DNA of 21,925 bases, from assembly GCA_964414785.1 (NCBI GenBank), contig CAYPXZ010000052.1:1-21925 (forward strand). The letters are read 5' to 3'. Made by a program: the position numbers and the translations under genes. This document shows positions 15,740 through 21,925 of this stretch, piece after piece. The DNA is from Palsa-1447 sp964414785 (GTDB lineage: Bacteria > Verrucomicrobiota > Verrucomicrobiia > Opitutales > Opitutaceae). Under the pieces are notes generated by a model. It made no database searches, was not told the DNA's origin, and was given only the letters and a program-made list of their open reading frames with translations. Numbering within the stretch: the stretch's first letter is position 1; each line of letters starts with the position of its first letter.

Positions 15740-16542
15740 AAACTAAACACCCAAACAAGACCTGCATCGCCCGCGCATTCTCGCTCATCGAAATCCTGGT
15801 TGTCGTCGCCATCATCGGCGTCCTGGCAGCCTTGCTCCTGCCCGCGCTCAACCGGGCCCTTCTTGCAGCACACGTGAACAGGACCCTCGCGGACCTCAAA
15901 CAGCTCAAGGGCTTCGCGGCGGATGCCGCCAACCAGCTCGGGGGAACCCTCCCGCTCACCAAGGGCTATGCCACAGTCGCGGCGGGAGTGAACGCCACCG
16001 CCAGCCCGAACCTATCGGGCTCCGCCGTGGCCGATTTCAACAATGCCCTGAGGTTGGACGAGGTTCTCATTTCGGTCCCGAATGCAAAGCTAGACCGGTA
16101 CTTTGCACCGGCTTGCGGCTCGCAGGTGTTCGCCCCTTCGGGCGGATCGGCCGTCGTCGACCCCCGCTACAACGCGGCGACTGGCACATTCTACAATTCG
16201 CCAGACGCGCGGATTGGAGCCGGCTACGGATATGCAAATGTCTCGCGGCTCGACTGCGCCGCGGTGGACACCGTGCAGGCCCCGGGGACTGTGGACGCGG
16301 CCGGCGGAACGAATTTCAGAGTCGACGGGGTCAACAACCTGCCGGCGGGGCGCGTGGCCTACGCCGTCATCAAGGCAGTGCCCGGGCCCGAGGCCTCGCA
16401 GATCGCAAGCGCGATCAACACGCCGGCCTTCATGGACGACACCACGGGCTCGGCGGCCATGGCACAGGCGCGGGGCCAGGTGGCCTATGCCGCCGCCGTC
16501 GGAGGCGTCACCGATGTTTACGTGTACCTCGGAAATTTCTGA
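15736..16542 (+). CDS. Type IV prepilin-like protein
   Basis: The 268-residue protein has a 14-residue basic leader and a class III signal: ARA then FSLIEILVVVAIIGVLAALL. Predicted cleavage is between Ala14 and Phe15, so the -1 residue is Ala rather than the usual Gly. Glu19 is the conserved Glu5 of the mature pilin. The hydrophobic helix runs from 15 to about 36 and is followed by an amphipathic helix and a large globular domain rich in Gly, Ala and Asn, with two Cys (C-G-S-Q-V-F and L-D-C-A-A) that could form a disulfide. The start ATG at 15736 overlaps the ATPase stop by ATGA. The position right after the ATPase and the size suggest a pilin subunit; major versus minor cannot be told from sequence. 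Confidence 0.9.
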   Translation: MKTKHPNKTCIARAFSLIEILVVVAIIGVLAALLLPALNRALLAAHVNRTLADLKQLKGFAADAANQLGGTLPLTKGYATVAAGVNATASPNLSGSAVADFNNALRLDEVLISVPNAKLDRYFAPACGSQVFAPSGGSAVVDPRYNAATGTFYNSPDARIGAGYGYANVSRLDCAAVDTVQAPGTVDAAGGTNFRVDGVNNLPAGRVAYAVIKAVPGPEASQIASAINTPAFMDDTTGSAAMAQARGQVAYAAAVGGVTDVYVYLGNF

Positions 16543-16545
16543 GCC

Positions 16546-17853
16546 ATGGCGCCGCGCGTGATAATGGTGCTCGGCCGCAGCGTATGGACCCGCGACGAGA
16601 GCTCGTGGAGGCGCGAGGCCCCCGAGGACCGAGGTGGGCCCGCTCCGCGGGCTGCAACCCGGCTGGCCGAAATCGTATCCGAGGCCCGGTCCGCCAGAAC
16701 GGTCGTCGTGTACGAACCCGGGTCCATGTCCCATCAGCCGGTAGAGACGCCGAATGTGAGTCGGCAGGTGTTCGCCTCCCTCGCAAGGGTCAGGAGCGAG
16801 CATCCGGTCGTGGTGTCCGAGGGCCTGGGCTGGGGTATGGAACGGCCGGAACCCGCGCCCGGAGGCACATTCTCCACGCTCCTTCACTACGAGCTGACTC
16901 CGGGCCTGGCACACCTGCGCGACGCTGCCTCGGCTTCGGGCTCCCGTCTGGAGGCCGCATGGAGCGCCTACACCGTCGCCTGTGCGTGCGCCGGCGCCAG
17001 GGCGCTGGACCTGAGGTTAAGGATCATCGTCTTCCTCATCCCGGGCTTTGTGGCGGCTGCGTCTTTCGCGGGCGGCCGACGCTCGTTCAAGGCCTGGATA
17101 GACCCTCTTTCGGAGCACGACTGGAAGGTGCTGCTAGGCGCCTTCGGGGACGTGGGCTCGCGCCCGGTGACGGCCGCTTCGGAAACCGAGTCAAGGGGCG
17201 GATGGGTCGGCATAATAGCCCACGGGCCGCCCGAGGCGGTCTGCCCGGTCTGGGGGGCCGTCCTTGGGTCGGGAAGGATCGAATTCGTGGCAGATCTCGA
17301 CGCCCTCGCGGCCGCCGCGTGCCGAATCCCAAGGAGTCATCCCGGCAACCTAGTCGGAGCCTTTCCGACGCCGCGGCGCCTCGACAACTGCCTGGTCGGG
17401 ATGGGAGCCGCCTGCCTGGCCTCATCCCTCGTACTGGCTCACGGGGTCCTCTCCACTAGAAATAGGATTGGCGAGGAGGCCGCCGCCGCCAGGGGCCGCG
17501 CGGCCGCATTGGAGGCGCGCCTGTCTGAATTGACCGGGAATCAGGCGGAGATGCGGGCGCTGCGCGCCGAATTGACGGAAGAGCCTGGATACCGAGTTCC
17601 GAAGGCCCACCAGGTCCTCCTCAGCCTTTCGTCGGACATCCCCGAGGCGCTCACGCTCACGTCGCTCGTCCTAGGAAAGGACGACAGTTTTGGGTTCGAG
17701 GCTGTCCTGACCGGGCCCGGGTTCGATCCGGAGGAAACCCGGCGCACGCTGTCGCGCGACGGGTTTGAGACGGACCCGCAGGGCGGGTGGTCCTTCGATG
17801 CGTCGTCCGGGAGGCTGAGCGTCCGCGGCAAGGTCGGGCGGCGCGGCGAATGA
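16546..17853 (+). CDS. GspL-like or PilM-PilN fusion protein of the inner-membrane assembly platform
   Basis: The 435-residue protein has a long N-terminal part (1-280) that occupies the position of the actin-like PilM/GspL domain. Its detailed match is weak: MVLGRSVWTRDESSW and VVVYEPG are the only suggestive strands. LVGAFPTPRRLDN (269-281) resembles the short cytoplasmic lead-in of PilN. A single membrane helix spans about 282-303, followed by a coiled coil (304-347) and a small periplasmic alpha/beta domain (350-430) like PilN or GspL. It probably recruits the ATPase and links it to the periplasmic ring. A PilM-PilN fusion in this order is the topology of GspL. It starts three bases after the prepilin stop and overlaps the next gene by ATGA. 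The call rests on topology and gene order more than on motifs. Confidence 0.7.
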   Translation: MAPRVIMVLGRSVWTRDESSWRREAPEDRGGPAPRAATRLAEIVSEARSARTVVVYEPGSMSHQPVETPNVSRQVFASLARVRSEHPVVVSEGLGWGMERPEPAPGGTFSTLLHYELTPGLAHLRDAASASGSRLEAAWSAYTVACACAGARALDLRLRIIVFLIPGFVAAASFAGGRRSFKAWIDPLSEHDWKVLLGAFGDVGSRPVTAASETESRGGWVGIIAHGPPEAVCPVWGAVLGSGRIEFVADLDALAAAACRIPRSHPGNLVGAFPTPRRLDNCLVGMGAACLASSLVLAHGVLSTRNRIGEEAAAARGRAAALEARLSELTGNQAEMRALRAELTEEPGYRVPKAHQVLLSLSSDIPEALTLTSLVLGKDDSFGFEAVLTGPGFDPEETRRTLSRDGFETDPQGGWSFDASSGRLSVRGKVGRRGE

Positions 17854-18395
17854 ACCGGGGATTCTCATGCAGCAAGGGGGCGGCCGCCTTCGCCGCGGCG
17901 GCGTTTGTCGCGGTGGGCGCCTTGCTCTGGATCCGCTCGGTCGTCGACTCAAGGGCCACGGCGCTGAGGGGGGCGGCCGCCGCTCGGGACGCCGAGCTTT
18001 CAAGTCAGATTGCCGCGCGGTCCGATTGCAGCGCAGCGAGCCTCGAAGAGCTTCGCCGTCAGGCGCGCCAGTACAGGTCCCACCTGGGGCCGCCGCAGGC
18101 GAAGGAGGGCGTAGCGCGACTCTTTGGAAGCCGATGGAACGCGAGCGATGAAGAAACGAGCGAGAACGGGGAACGCGAGACCGTGGCGCGCAGGTTCTCG
18201 ATGGTGTCGCCCACCGCGGCGGACTGGCCCGAGATTCTGGAGACCGTGAGGGGGCTCGAGGAGATTCCGGGCGCGTCGGTTGTCGAACTTGCCATCAAAG
18301 CCGACGCCGGCCGCGAGCACCAAGGCCTCGAATATGTGAGGCTGGCCGTGTCCGTACGGACTCGCCGAGAAACTGACATCCCACCATATCCATGA
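17850..18395 (+). CDS. PilO/GspM-like bitopic inner-membrane protein
   Basis: This 181-residue protein has a very short cytoplasmic tail, one membrane helix (about 9-28), a coiled-coil stretch (30-75) and a small C-terminal alpha/beta domain (about 105-172, TAADWPEILETVRGLEEIPGASVVELAIK). That is the layout of PilO, GspM and MshJ, which pair with the PilN/GspL periplasmic domain. No catalytic motif is expected in this family. The ATG at 17850 overlaps the preceding stop by ATGA; the frame is open 21 codons upstream, but those would overlap the fusion gene and lack a reason to be translated. It overlaps the next gene by ATGA too. The identity is inferred from topology and position, since these proteins are poorly conserved in sequence. 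Confidence 0.7.
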   Translation: MNRGFSCSKGAAAFAAAAFVAVGALLWIRSVVDSRATALRGAAAARDAELSSQIAARSDCSAASLEELRRQARQYRSHLGPPQAKEGVARLFGSRWNASDEETSENGERETVARRFSMVSPTAADWPEILETVRGLEEIPGASVVELAIKADAGREHQGLEYVRLAVSVRTRRETDIPPYP

Positions 18396-18889
18396 AGACC
18401 CCTCCACGATGGTGTCTCTTTGCGATGCTGGTTCTTGAGGCCGCCTCGGCTGGCGCGGGGCCGCCGGACCCTCCGCCCGAGCAGGCCCCGAAGCTTTCCC
18501 AGGCACCCGCGACGGCGCAGACGGACCGGGCTGACTCCGAGGAGCGCGCGAAGAAGAGGTATGAGGAAATGCTCAACAGGATGCAGGCCTCGGTTGAGGA
18601 GATCGCCGAGATGTACGGGAACCCCGTCTTCCTGCAGGTCTTCACCAACGACGAGGGGAGGGCCTCGGAGCTGAAACTGAGGCTTCGCACAGCCAAGAAC
18701 TCCGATGAGATCGCTCGCGAGATGTCGGACCTCCAGAAGAGACGCGACGACCTCCTCAACGACATAGCCCTTAAGGCAAGGGAGTCGGCCCGCCTCGCCG
18801 AGAAGCTGGCCCGCCAGCGGGCGGCCCTTGATGCCCTCGCCGCGGCCGTCGAGGACGCGAGGAAGGCCGTGGAGGACACATCGAAGTGA
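18392..18889 (+). CDS. Unrecognised secreted coiled-coil protein in the pilus operon
   Basis: I do not recognise this 165-residue protein. It has a signal peptide (hydrophobic 8-20, likely cut near AGA-G), a Pro-rich linker (22-45) and then an almost wholly helical, charged region. Residues 48-74 and 90-163 look like coiled coils, with KRYEEMLNRMQASVEEIAEMYGNPVFLQVF and DLQKRRDDLLNDIALKARESA as key parts split by a short loop. A periplasmic location is predicted. It lies between the PilO-like gene and a small unknown, overlapping both (ATGA at 18392, GTGA at 18886), so it is likely part of the same machine, perhaps a periplasmic scaffold or a partner of the alignment complex. That role is inference from context only. 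Confidence 0.65.
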   Translation: MKTPPRWCLFAMLVLEAASAGAGPPDPPPEQAPKLSQAPATAQTDRADSEERAKKRYEEMLNRMQASVEEIAEMYGNPVFLQVFTNDEGRASELKLRLRTAKNSDEIAREMSDLQKRRDDLLNDIALKARESARLAEKLARQRAALDALAAAVEDARKAVEDTSK

Positions 18890-19167
18890 ATGCAACCGAA
18901 TACGGCGGCCGGATGGCGCCCGACGTGCTCTCAGTGGACGAGGAGCGTGCGCTCGCGGTTCTAAGGGAGATCTTCTCGTCGATCAGGGCGACGGGATCTG
19001 TCGCATCGGTCCGGGCCGTGTGCAAAGCACTTGAAGCCGAGGGTGGCGTGGCCAATGAAGGGGAAGGGACTGCAACATACCGGTTCATGGGAGCGCACCT
19101 TTGCCTGCACGAGGCCCCTGGCGACGGCGGGCTGGTTGAGGTCAGGTTTCTTGCCCAAAATCCATGA
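18886..19167 (+). CDS. Unrecognised small cytoplasmic protein in the pilus operon
   Basis: The 93-residue product has no signal peptide or membrane helix, so it is probably cytoplasmic. It shows one amphipathic helix pair (LSVDEERALAVLREIFSSIRAT and SVASVRAVCKALEAEG) and a short beta-rich tail. No family is recognised. The start is GTG at 18886, chosen because it overlaps the upstream stop as GTGA, continuing the coupling pattern of the operon. The only nearby ATG (18890) is in another frame. It overlaps the next gene by ATGA. In this position it might act as an adaptor for the ATPase or platform protein, but nothing in the sequence proves a function. Confidence 0.6.
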   Translation: MNATEYGGRMAPDVLSVDEERALAVLREIFSSIRATGSVASVRAVCKALEAEGGVANEGEGTATYRFMGAHLCLHEAPGDGGLVEVRFLAQNP

Positions 19168-19787
19168 AGGCCTCCCTTCTCGCGCTTGCGGTAGCGCTGG
19201 CCCTTTTGCCGAGGGTACGCGGGGACCGGGCATGGGCCTTCGTGCCGGCGTCCCGCGAAGCGGGTGGCCTGGGTGTGCTCGCGGTGCCCGACACCCCCTC
19301 GGAGGAGATGATCCGGTTCGTGGGGAACACCCGTCCGGCAGAAACGCGCCCCGGATCTCCCCGGCGGGTCGTGGCCGTCGACCTGCCCGAGGCCGTTGAA
19401 TCGGAAGGGGTGCCCGCCGCGCGCCCACGGCAGACCTTGGTGATACCAGGGGATGCCCTTTGGCCCGACGCGGGCGGCCGGATCAAGATGGCTCGCCTGC
19501 ATGAGGATCACTCCCGGACCACGGCCGGAACCCCCAATCCCTGGGAAGTCCGCTCCCGGCGCATTCGGATCGAGAGCGACTGCGTACTGACCTGCAGCGC
19601 CACCATAGTCGGGGGAGGCGGGGGACCCGTCGCAATCGTCAACGGGCGCATCGTCAGGAGGGGGGACGCCCTTGATGGATTCACCGTCCTGGGGGTCGGG
19701 TGGGAAGGGGTGGTCCTTGAACACAGCGGTGCAAGGATTTTCGTCCCGCGCGGGCGGGCGACGACCGTTGCCCTTGCGGACAATTGA
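19164..19787 (+). CDS. PilP/MshK/GspB-like periplasmic protein
   Basis: This 207-residue protein starts with a signal peptide (1-20, ending near VRG-D). The middle (25-130) is Pro- and Arg-rich and probably flexible. Residues about 142-200 form a small beta domain: CSATIVGGGGGPVAIVNGRI, RRGDALDGFTVLGVGWEGVVL and HSGARIFVPRGR. This pattern, in which a strand carries A-I-x-N-G followed by G-D and G-F-x-V, is typical of the homology region shared by MshK, GspB, PilP and GspC. These proteins connect the inner-membrane complex to the secretin. No lipobox is present, unlike most PilP. The ATG at 19164 overlaps the preceding stop by ATGA, and the next gene starts six bases after its stop. Confidence 0.72.
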   Translation: MKASLLALAVALALLPRVRGDRAWAFVPASREAGGLGVLAVPDTPSEEMIRFVGNTRPAETRPGSPRRVVAVDLPEAVESEGVPAARPRQTLVIPGDALWPDAGGRIKMARLHEDHSRTTAGTPNPWEVRSRRIRIESDCVLTCSATIVGGGGGPVAIVNGRIVRRGDALDGFTVLGVGWEGVVLEHSGARIFVPRGRATTVALADN

Positions 19788-19793
19788 ACCCAT

Positions 19794-20990
19794 ATGCCGC
19801 GCTACCGAGCGAGATGCGTAGGACGCAGCGGCCGCCGCCGGACTCTCACGCTGGACGCCGTCGACATCGAAAGCTTCTCCAAGCATGTCGAGGGCCAGCG
19901 GCGGGCGTACGTGATCAGCGTCAGGCGCGTGGCTGGGTCCGGCGGTGCCGCCGCCCGCACGAGGGTGCCCGGCCCGCTCCTGATTGCCGCGCTCGACTCG
20001 CTCGAGCTGATGCTGGCCAACGGGGTGAGGGTAAACACGGCGCTTAGGACGCTCGCAGAATGCGCCCCCGCGGGACCCGCCCGAGCGTTCTGGACGGAGA
20101 TCGTGAGGCGGGTCGAGGAGACAGGAAGCCTTGCGGAGTCCGCCCGAAGTTTCCCCAGGGTGATGAGCGATTCGATGGTCGGTGTGATCGCGGCGCACGA
20201 GGCGGCGGGCCGCCTGCCCGAGGGGGTTCGGCTTGTGAGGGACTACGCGGCCCAGATGATGGCGGTAAGGCGCCAAGCCGCGCGCGGACTCGCCTATCCG
20301 GCGCTCGTGAGCTGCGTCGGACTCGGCGCGTGCACCGTGCTGTGCACGTTCACGCTCCCGCGGTTCTCGAGGATGCTCCGCGACATCGGGGTAACGAAGA
20401 TGAACTGGATCACCGGGTTTTTCTTCGGGCTGAGCGACGTTGTCGTCCTGCATCCGGCGTGCGCCGCCTTGGGGCTTGCGTTGCCCTTTTTGGGTGCGTG
20501 GGTAGCGCTGCGGCCGCGCTTCCGGCCGATCCTTGACCGGACCGTCCTCCGGATCCCGGTGGTCCGCGGTGCTATCGAGGCCGTCGTCATGAGCCGGGTC
20601 TGCCTCACGTACCACGCGCTGAGCGAATCGGGGATCCGGGTGGTCGAGGCCCTCGAGTCCTGCGTCGCCGTGGCGGGGAACGCCGTCTACGCGGGGGCCC
20701 TCTCGCGCGTCGTGGAGGCGGTCCGGGCGAATATGACGGTCGGCGACGGGTTCGATGGAGCGGGCGTCTTCGCGCCGGAGGTGGTCCTCGCGATAAAGAG
20801 CGGCGAGGGCTCCCTGGCTCAGGTATTTGGGCGCTTGGCGAAGTACTATTCCAAGGAGGCAAGGCACCGGGTCGGCGCGGCCGTCGCATTGATCGAGCCC
20901 GCCATGCTCCTTGTCGTTCTCCTGTGTGTGTTTGGCGTGGCCCTTGCCGTGGTCCTGCCGATCGTCGAGGTCGTCAACCAGGTCCACTAG
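19794..20990 (+). CDS. GspF/PilC/MshG-type inner-membrane platform protein
   Basis: This polytopic protein sits under the growing filament and couples ATPase motion to pilin addition. The 398 residues contain an N-terminal soluble segment (1-60) and two copies of the T2SSF domain, about 63-190 and 268-391. The first repeat shows LELMLANGVRVNTALRTLAE and RQAARGLAYPALVS; the second shows CLTYHALSESGIRVVEALES, AIKSGEGSLAQVFGRLAKYY and IEPAMLLVVLLCVFGVALAVVLPI. Membrane helices are predicted at about 166-190, 217-238 and 368-392. The second repeat has the usual GE-x-S-G-x-L type element as SGEGSLAQ. The start ATG at 19794 follows the previous stop by six bases. The next gene begins one base after its TAG. 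Confidence 0.92.
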   Translation: MPRYRARCVGRSGRRRTLTLDAVDIESFSKHVEGQRRAYVISVRRVAGSGGAAARTRVPGPLLIAALDSLELMLANGVRVNTALRTLAECAPAGPARAFWTEIVRRVEETGSLAESARSFPRVMSDSMVGVIAAHEAAGRLPEGVRLVRDYAAQMMAVRRQAARGLAYPALVSCVGLGACTVLCTFTLPRFSRMLRDIGVTKMNWITGFFFGLSDVVVLHPACAALGLALPFLGAWVALRPRFRPILDRTVLRIPVVRGAIEAVVMSRVCLTYHALSESGIRVVEALESCVAVAGNAVYAGALSRVVEAVRANMTVGDGFDGAGVFAPEVVLAIKSGEGSLAQVFGRLAKYYSKEARHRVGAAVALIEPAMLLVVLLCVFGVALAVVLPIVEVVNQVH

Positions 20991-20991
20991 C

Positions 20992-21925
20992 GTGAGGGCG
21001 AAACGGGCAGAGTTTCTTCTAATGCTGCTCGTGGCGGTTGCGATCGTAGGGGTCCTCGCCGGGATCCTGGCCCCCGTCCTCGCCAACAAGCTCGATGATG
21101 CGCGGATGAGGGCGGAGGCCGACACCCTGCGGTCGCTGCGCAGGGACTTCGAGGCAACCTACGACGCCACGGATTTCAACGGACTAAACGAGGCCGCGGT
21201 GCCCGGGGCCGGGCTGCCCCCGACCACCGTCTTCACGACGTTCGACACGGGAACCGGGGTGGCCGCCCGGATCTACGCTCCGAGTATCGTCGTGGATCCG
21301 GCTGGGTGGGTGACCAAGCTGGCGGCAAAGCGAGGGGTGAGCTCATACGTGCTCGGGGCCAGCTATACCGCGCAGTCCCAGAACCAATATGGCGCCGTTG
21401 CGTTCAACCCGTACGGGGTCCAGCGATGCCTCGTCCTGGGGCCCACGACGGAGCAGGGGCAGCAGCGCTACCTGCTCCTTTCCCTCATGGCCCCTCCCTA
21501 CCGGGTGCTTGCGTTCCCTACGGCGGACGCCACCCAGACTTTTGACGGGATCTGGGACCAGAGCTGGGAATCCACCCAGGCGCAGGCCCCCGCGGGATGG
21601 GCCGCCCTCCTCGCCCCGGACCAATACGCGCTTTGGAACACGGCCTCATCGGGCAACCGAACCAACGCCTCCCGTCTCCTGGTGGAGCGGATCGTCCAGC
21701 CCAAGTACACGCTCACCCTGGCGAACAACAGCCAGACCGACACGGCCTGGGTGGACATCGGCCCCGCAGCGAACGCGATCACCGCAGGCCCGAACTCGGG
21801 CTCCGTCACAAGCGGCTCCGTCGCCGGATTCTCAACCGGGATCCTCTCGGGCAGGCTGATCGTCGTTCGCCGCGGTGCGAGTCCCGCGGCCGCCTACGAG
21901 GTGCAGCGATTCTACCTATATTCGG
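20992..21925 (+). CDS. Atypical pilin-like protein (partial, runs off the window)
   Basis: The frame is open from the GTG at 20992 to the window end, 311 codons, without a stop. No in-frame ATG is available before the hydrophobic segment, and GTG sits one base after the stop of the platform gene. The N-terminus is basic, RAKRAEFLLMLLVAVAIVGVLAGILAPVL when read across 2-30, and is followed by an amphipathic helix (KLDDARMRAEADTLRSLRRDF) as in pilins. Aligned on the Phe, the -1 residue is Glu and position 5 is Leu, so both the usual Gly/Ala and the Glu5 are missing. The globular part is long and rich in Ala, Thr, Gly and Tyr. It may be a minor pilin of GspK type, which also lacks Glu5, or an unprocessed membrane-anchored protein. 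Its size and C-terminus are unknown. Confidence 0.7.
   Translation, partial: MRAKRAEFLLMLLVAVAIVGVLAGILAPVLANKLDDARMRAEADTLRSLRRDFEATYDATDFNGLNEAAVPGAGLPPTTVFTTFDTGTGVAARIYAPSIVVDPAGWVTKLAAKRGVSSYVLGASYTAQSQNQYGAVAFNPYGVQRCLVLGPTTEQGQQRYLLLSLMAPPYRVLAFPTADATQTFDGIWDQSWESTQAQAPAGWAALLAPDQYALWNTASSGNRTNASRLLVERIVQPKYTLTLANNSQTDTAWVDIGPAANAITAGPNSGSVTSGSVAGFSTGILSGRLIVVRRGASPAAAYEVQRFYLYS

Noticed and set aside
18771..21125. Minus-strand open frame of 784 codons opposite the end of the pilus operon
   Set aside because: It crosses four well-supported plus-strand genes, and its composition (many Arg, Pro, Asp, His) is typical of a shadow of GC-rich coding DNA.
1..21925. CRISPR arrays, insertion sequences, integrases or rRNA genes
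   Set aside because: I looked for regularly spaced repeats, transposase-like frames with inverted ends and conserved rRNA segments and saw none.

Overview
The window is GC-rich and densely coded, with few recognisable Shine-Dalgarno sequences. The mix of genes (an epsC-type serine acetyltransferase, a secreted GH105-DUF4861 enzyme, prepilins with an R-A-F-x-L-I-E leader junction, a secretin gene cluster) suggests a Verrucomicrobiota bacterium, perhaps Opitutaceae-like. That placement is inferred from gene character and protein flavour; no search was run.

Positions 1-6700 are housekeeping. Minus-strand cysS is followed by the start of thrS, which has no room for a TGS domain. Divergent to them is hemB of the metal-ligand-poor (Mg-type) class. 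Next come a two-gene minus-strand unit (an unknown acidic-tailed protein and a Wza-like export lipoprotein), class 2 pyrD, serine O-acetyltransferase, and a tRNA-Leu(GAG).

Positions 6700-12383 are accessory. Just after the tRNA lie an AT-rich stretch with a small hairpin, a doubtful 68-codon frame, and a gene whose N-terminus resembles a class III nucleotide cyclase but whose second metal-binding Asp appears to be His. A convergent hairpin separates it from a secreted two-domain pectin-type hydrolase and the Kup potassium transporter. About 300 bases of gene-free, structured sequence lie between kup and the divergent pilus operon.

Positions 12384-21925 hold one plus-strand operon that runs off the window. 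Most genes overlap by ATGA or GTGA or are only a few bases apart. It encodes a secretin with MshL-like architecture, a GspE/PilB/MshE ATPase, a prepilin, a GspL-like or PilM-PilN fusion, a PilO/GspM-like protein, two unrecognised proteins, a PilP/MshK/GspB-like periplasmic protein, a GspF/MshG platform protein and an atypical pilin-like protein lacking Glu5. Together they would form an envelope-spanning type IV filament machine: the secretin is the outer-membrane pore, the PilO-like and PilP-like proteins and the fusion form the alignment complex, the ATPase and platform drive assembly, and the pilins form the fibre. No prepilin peptidase or PilT retraction ATPase is present in the window. This operon is the best candidate for an under-described system.
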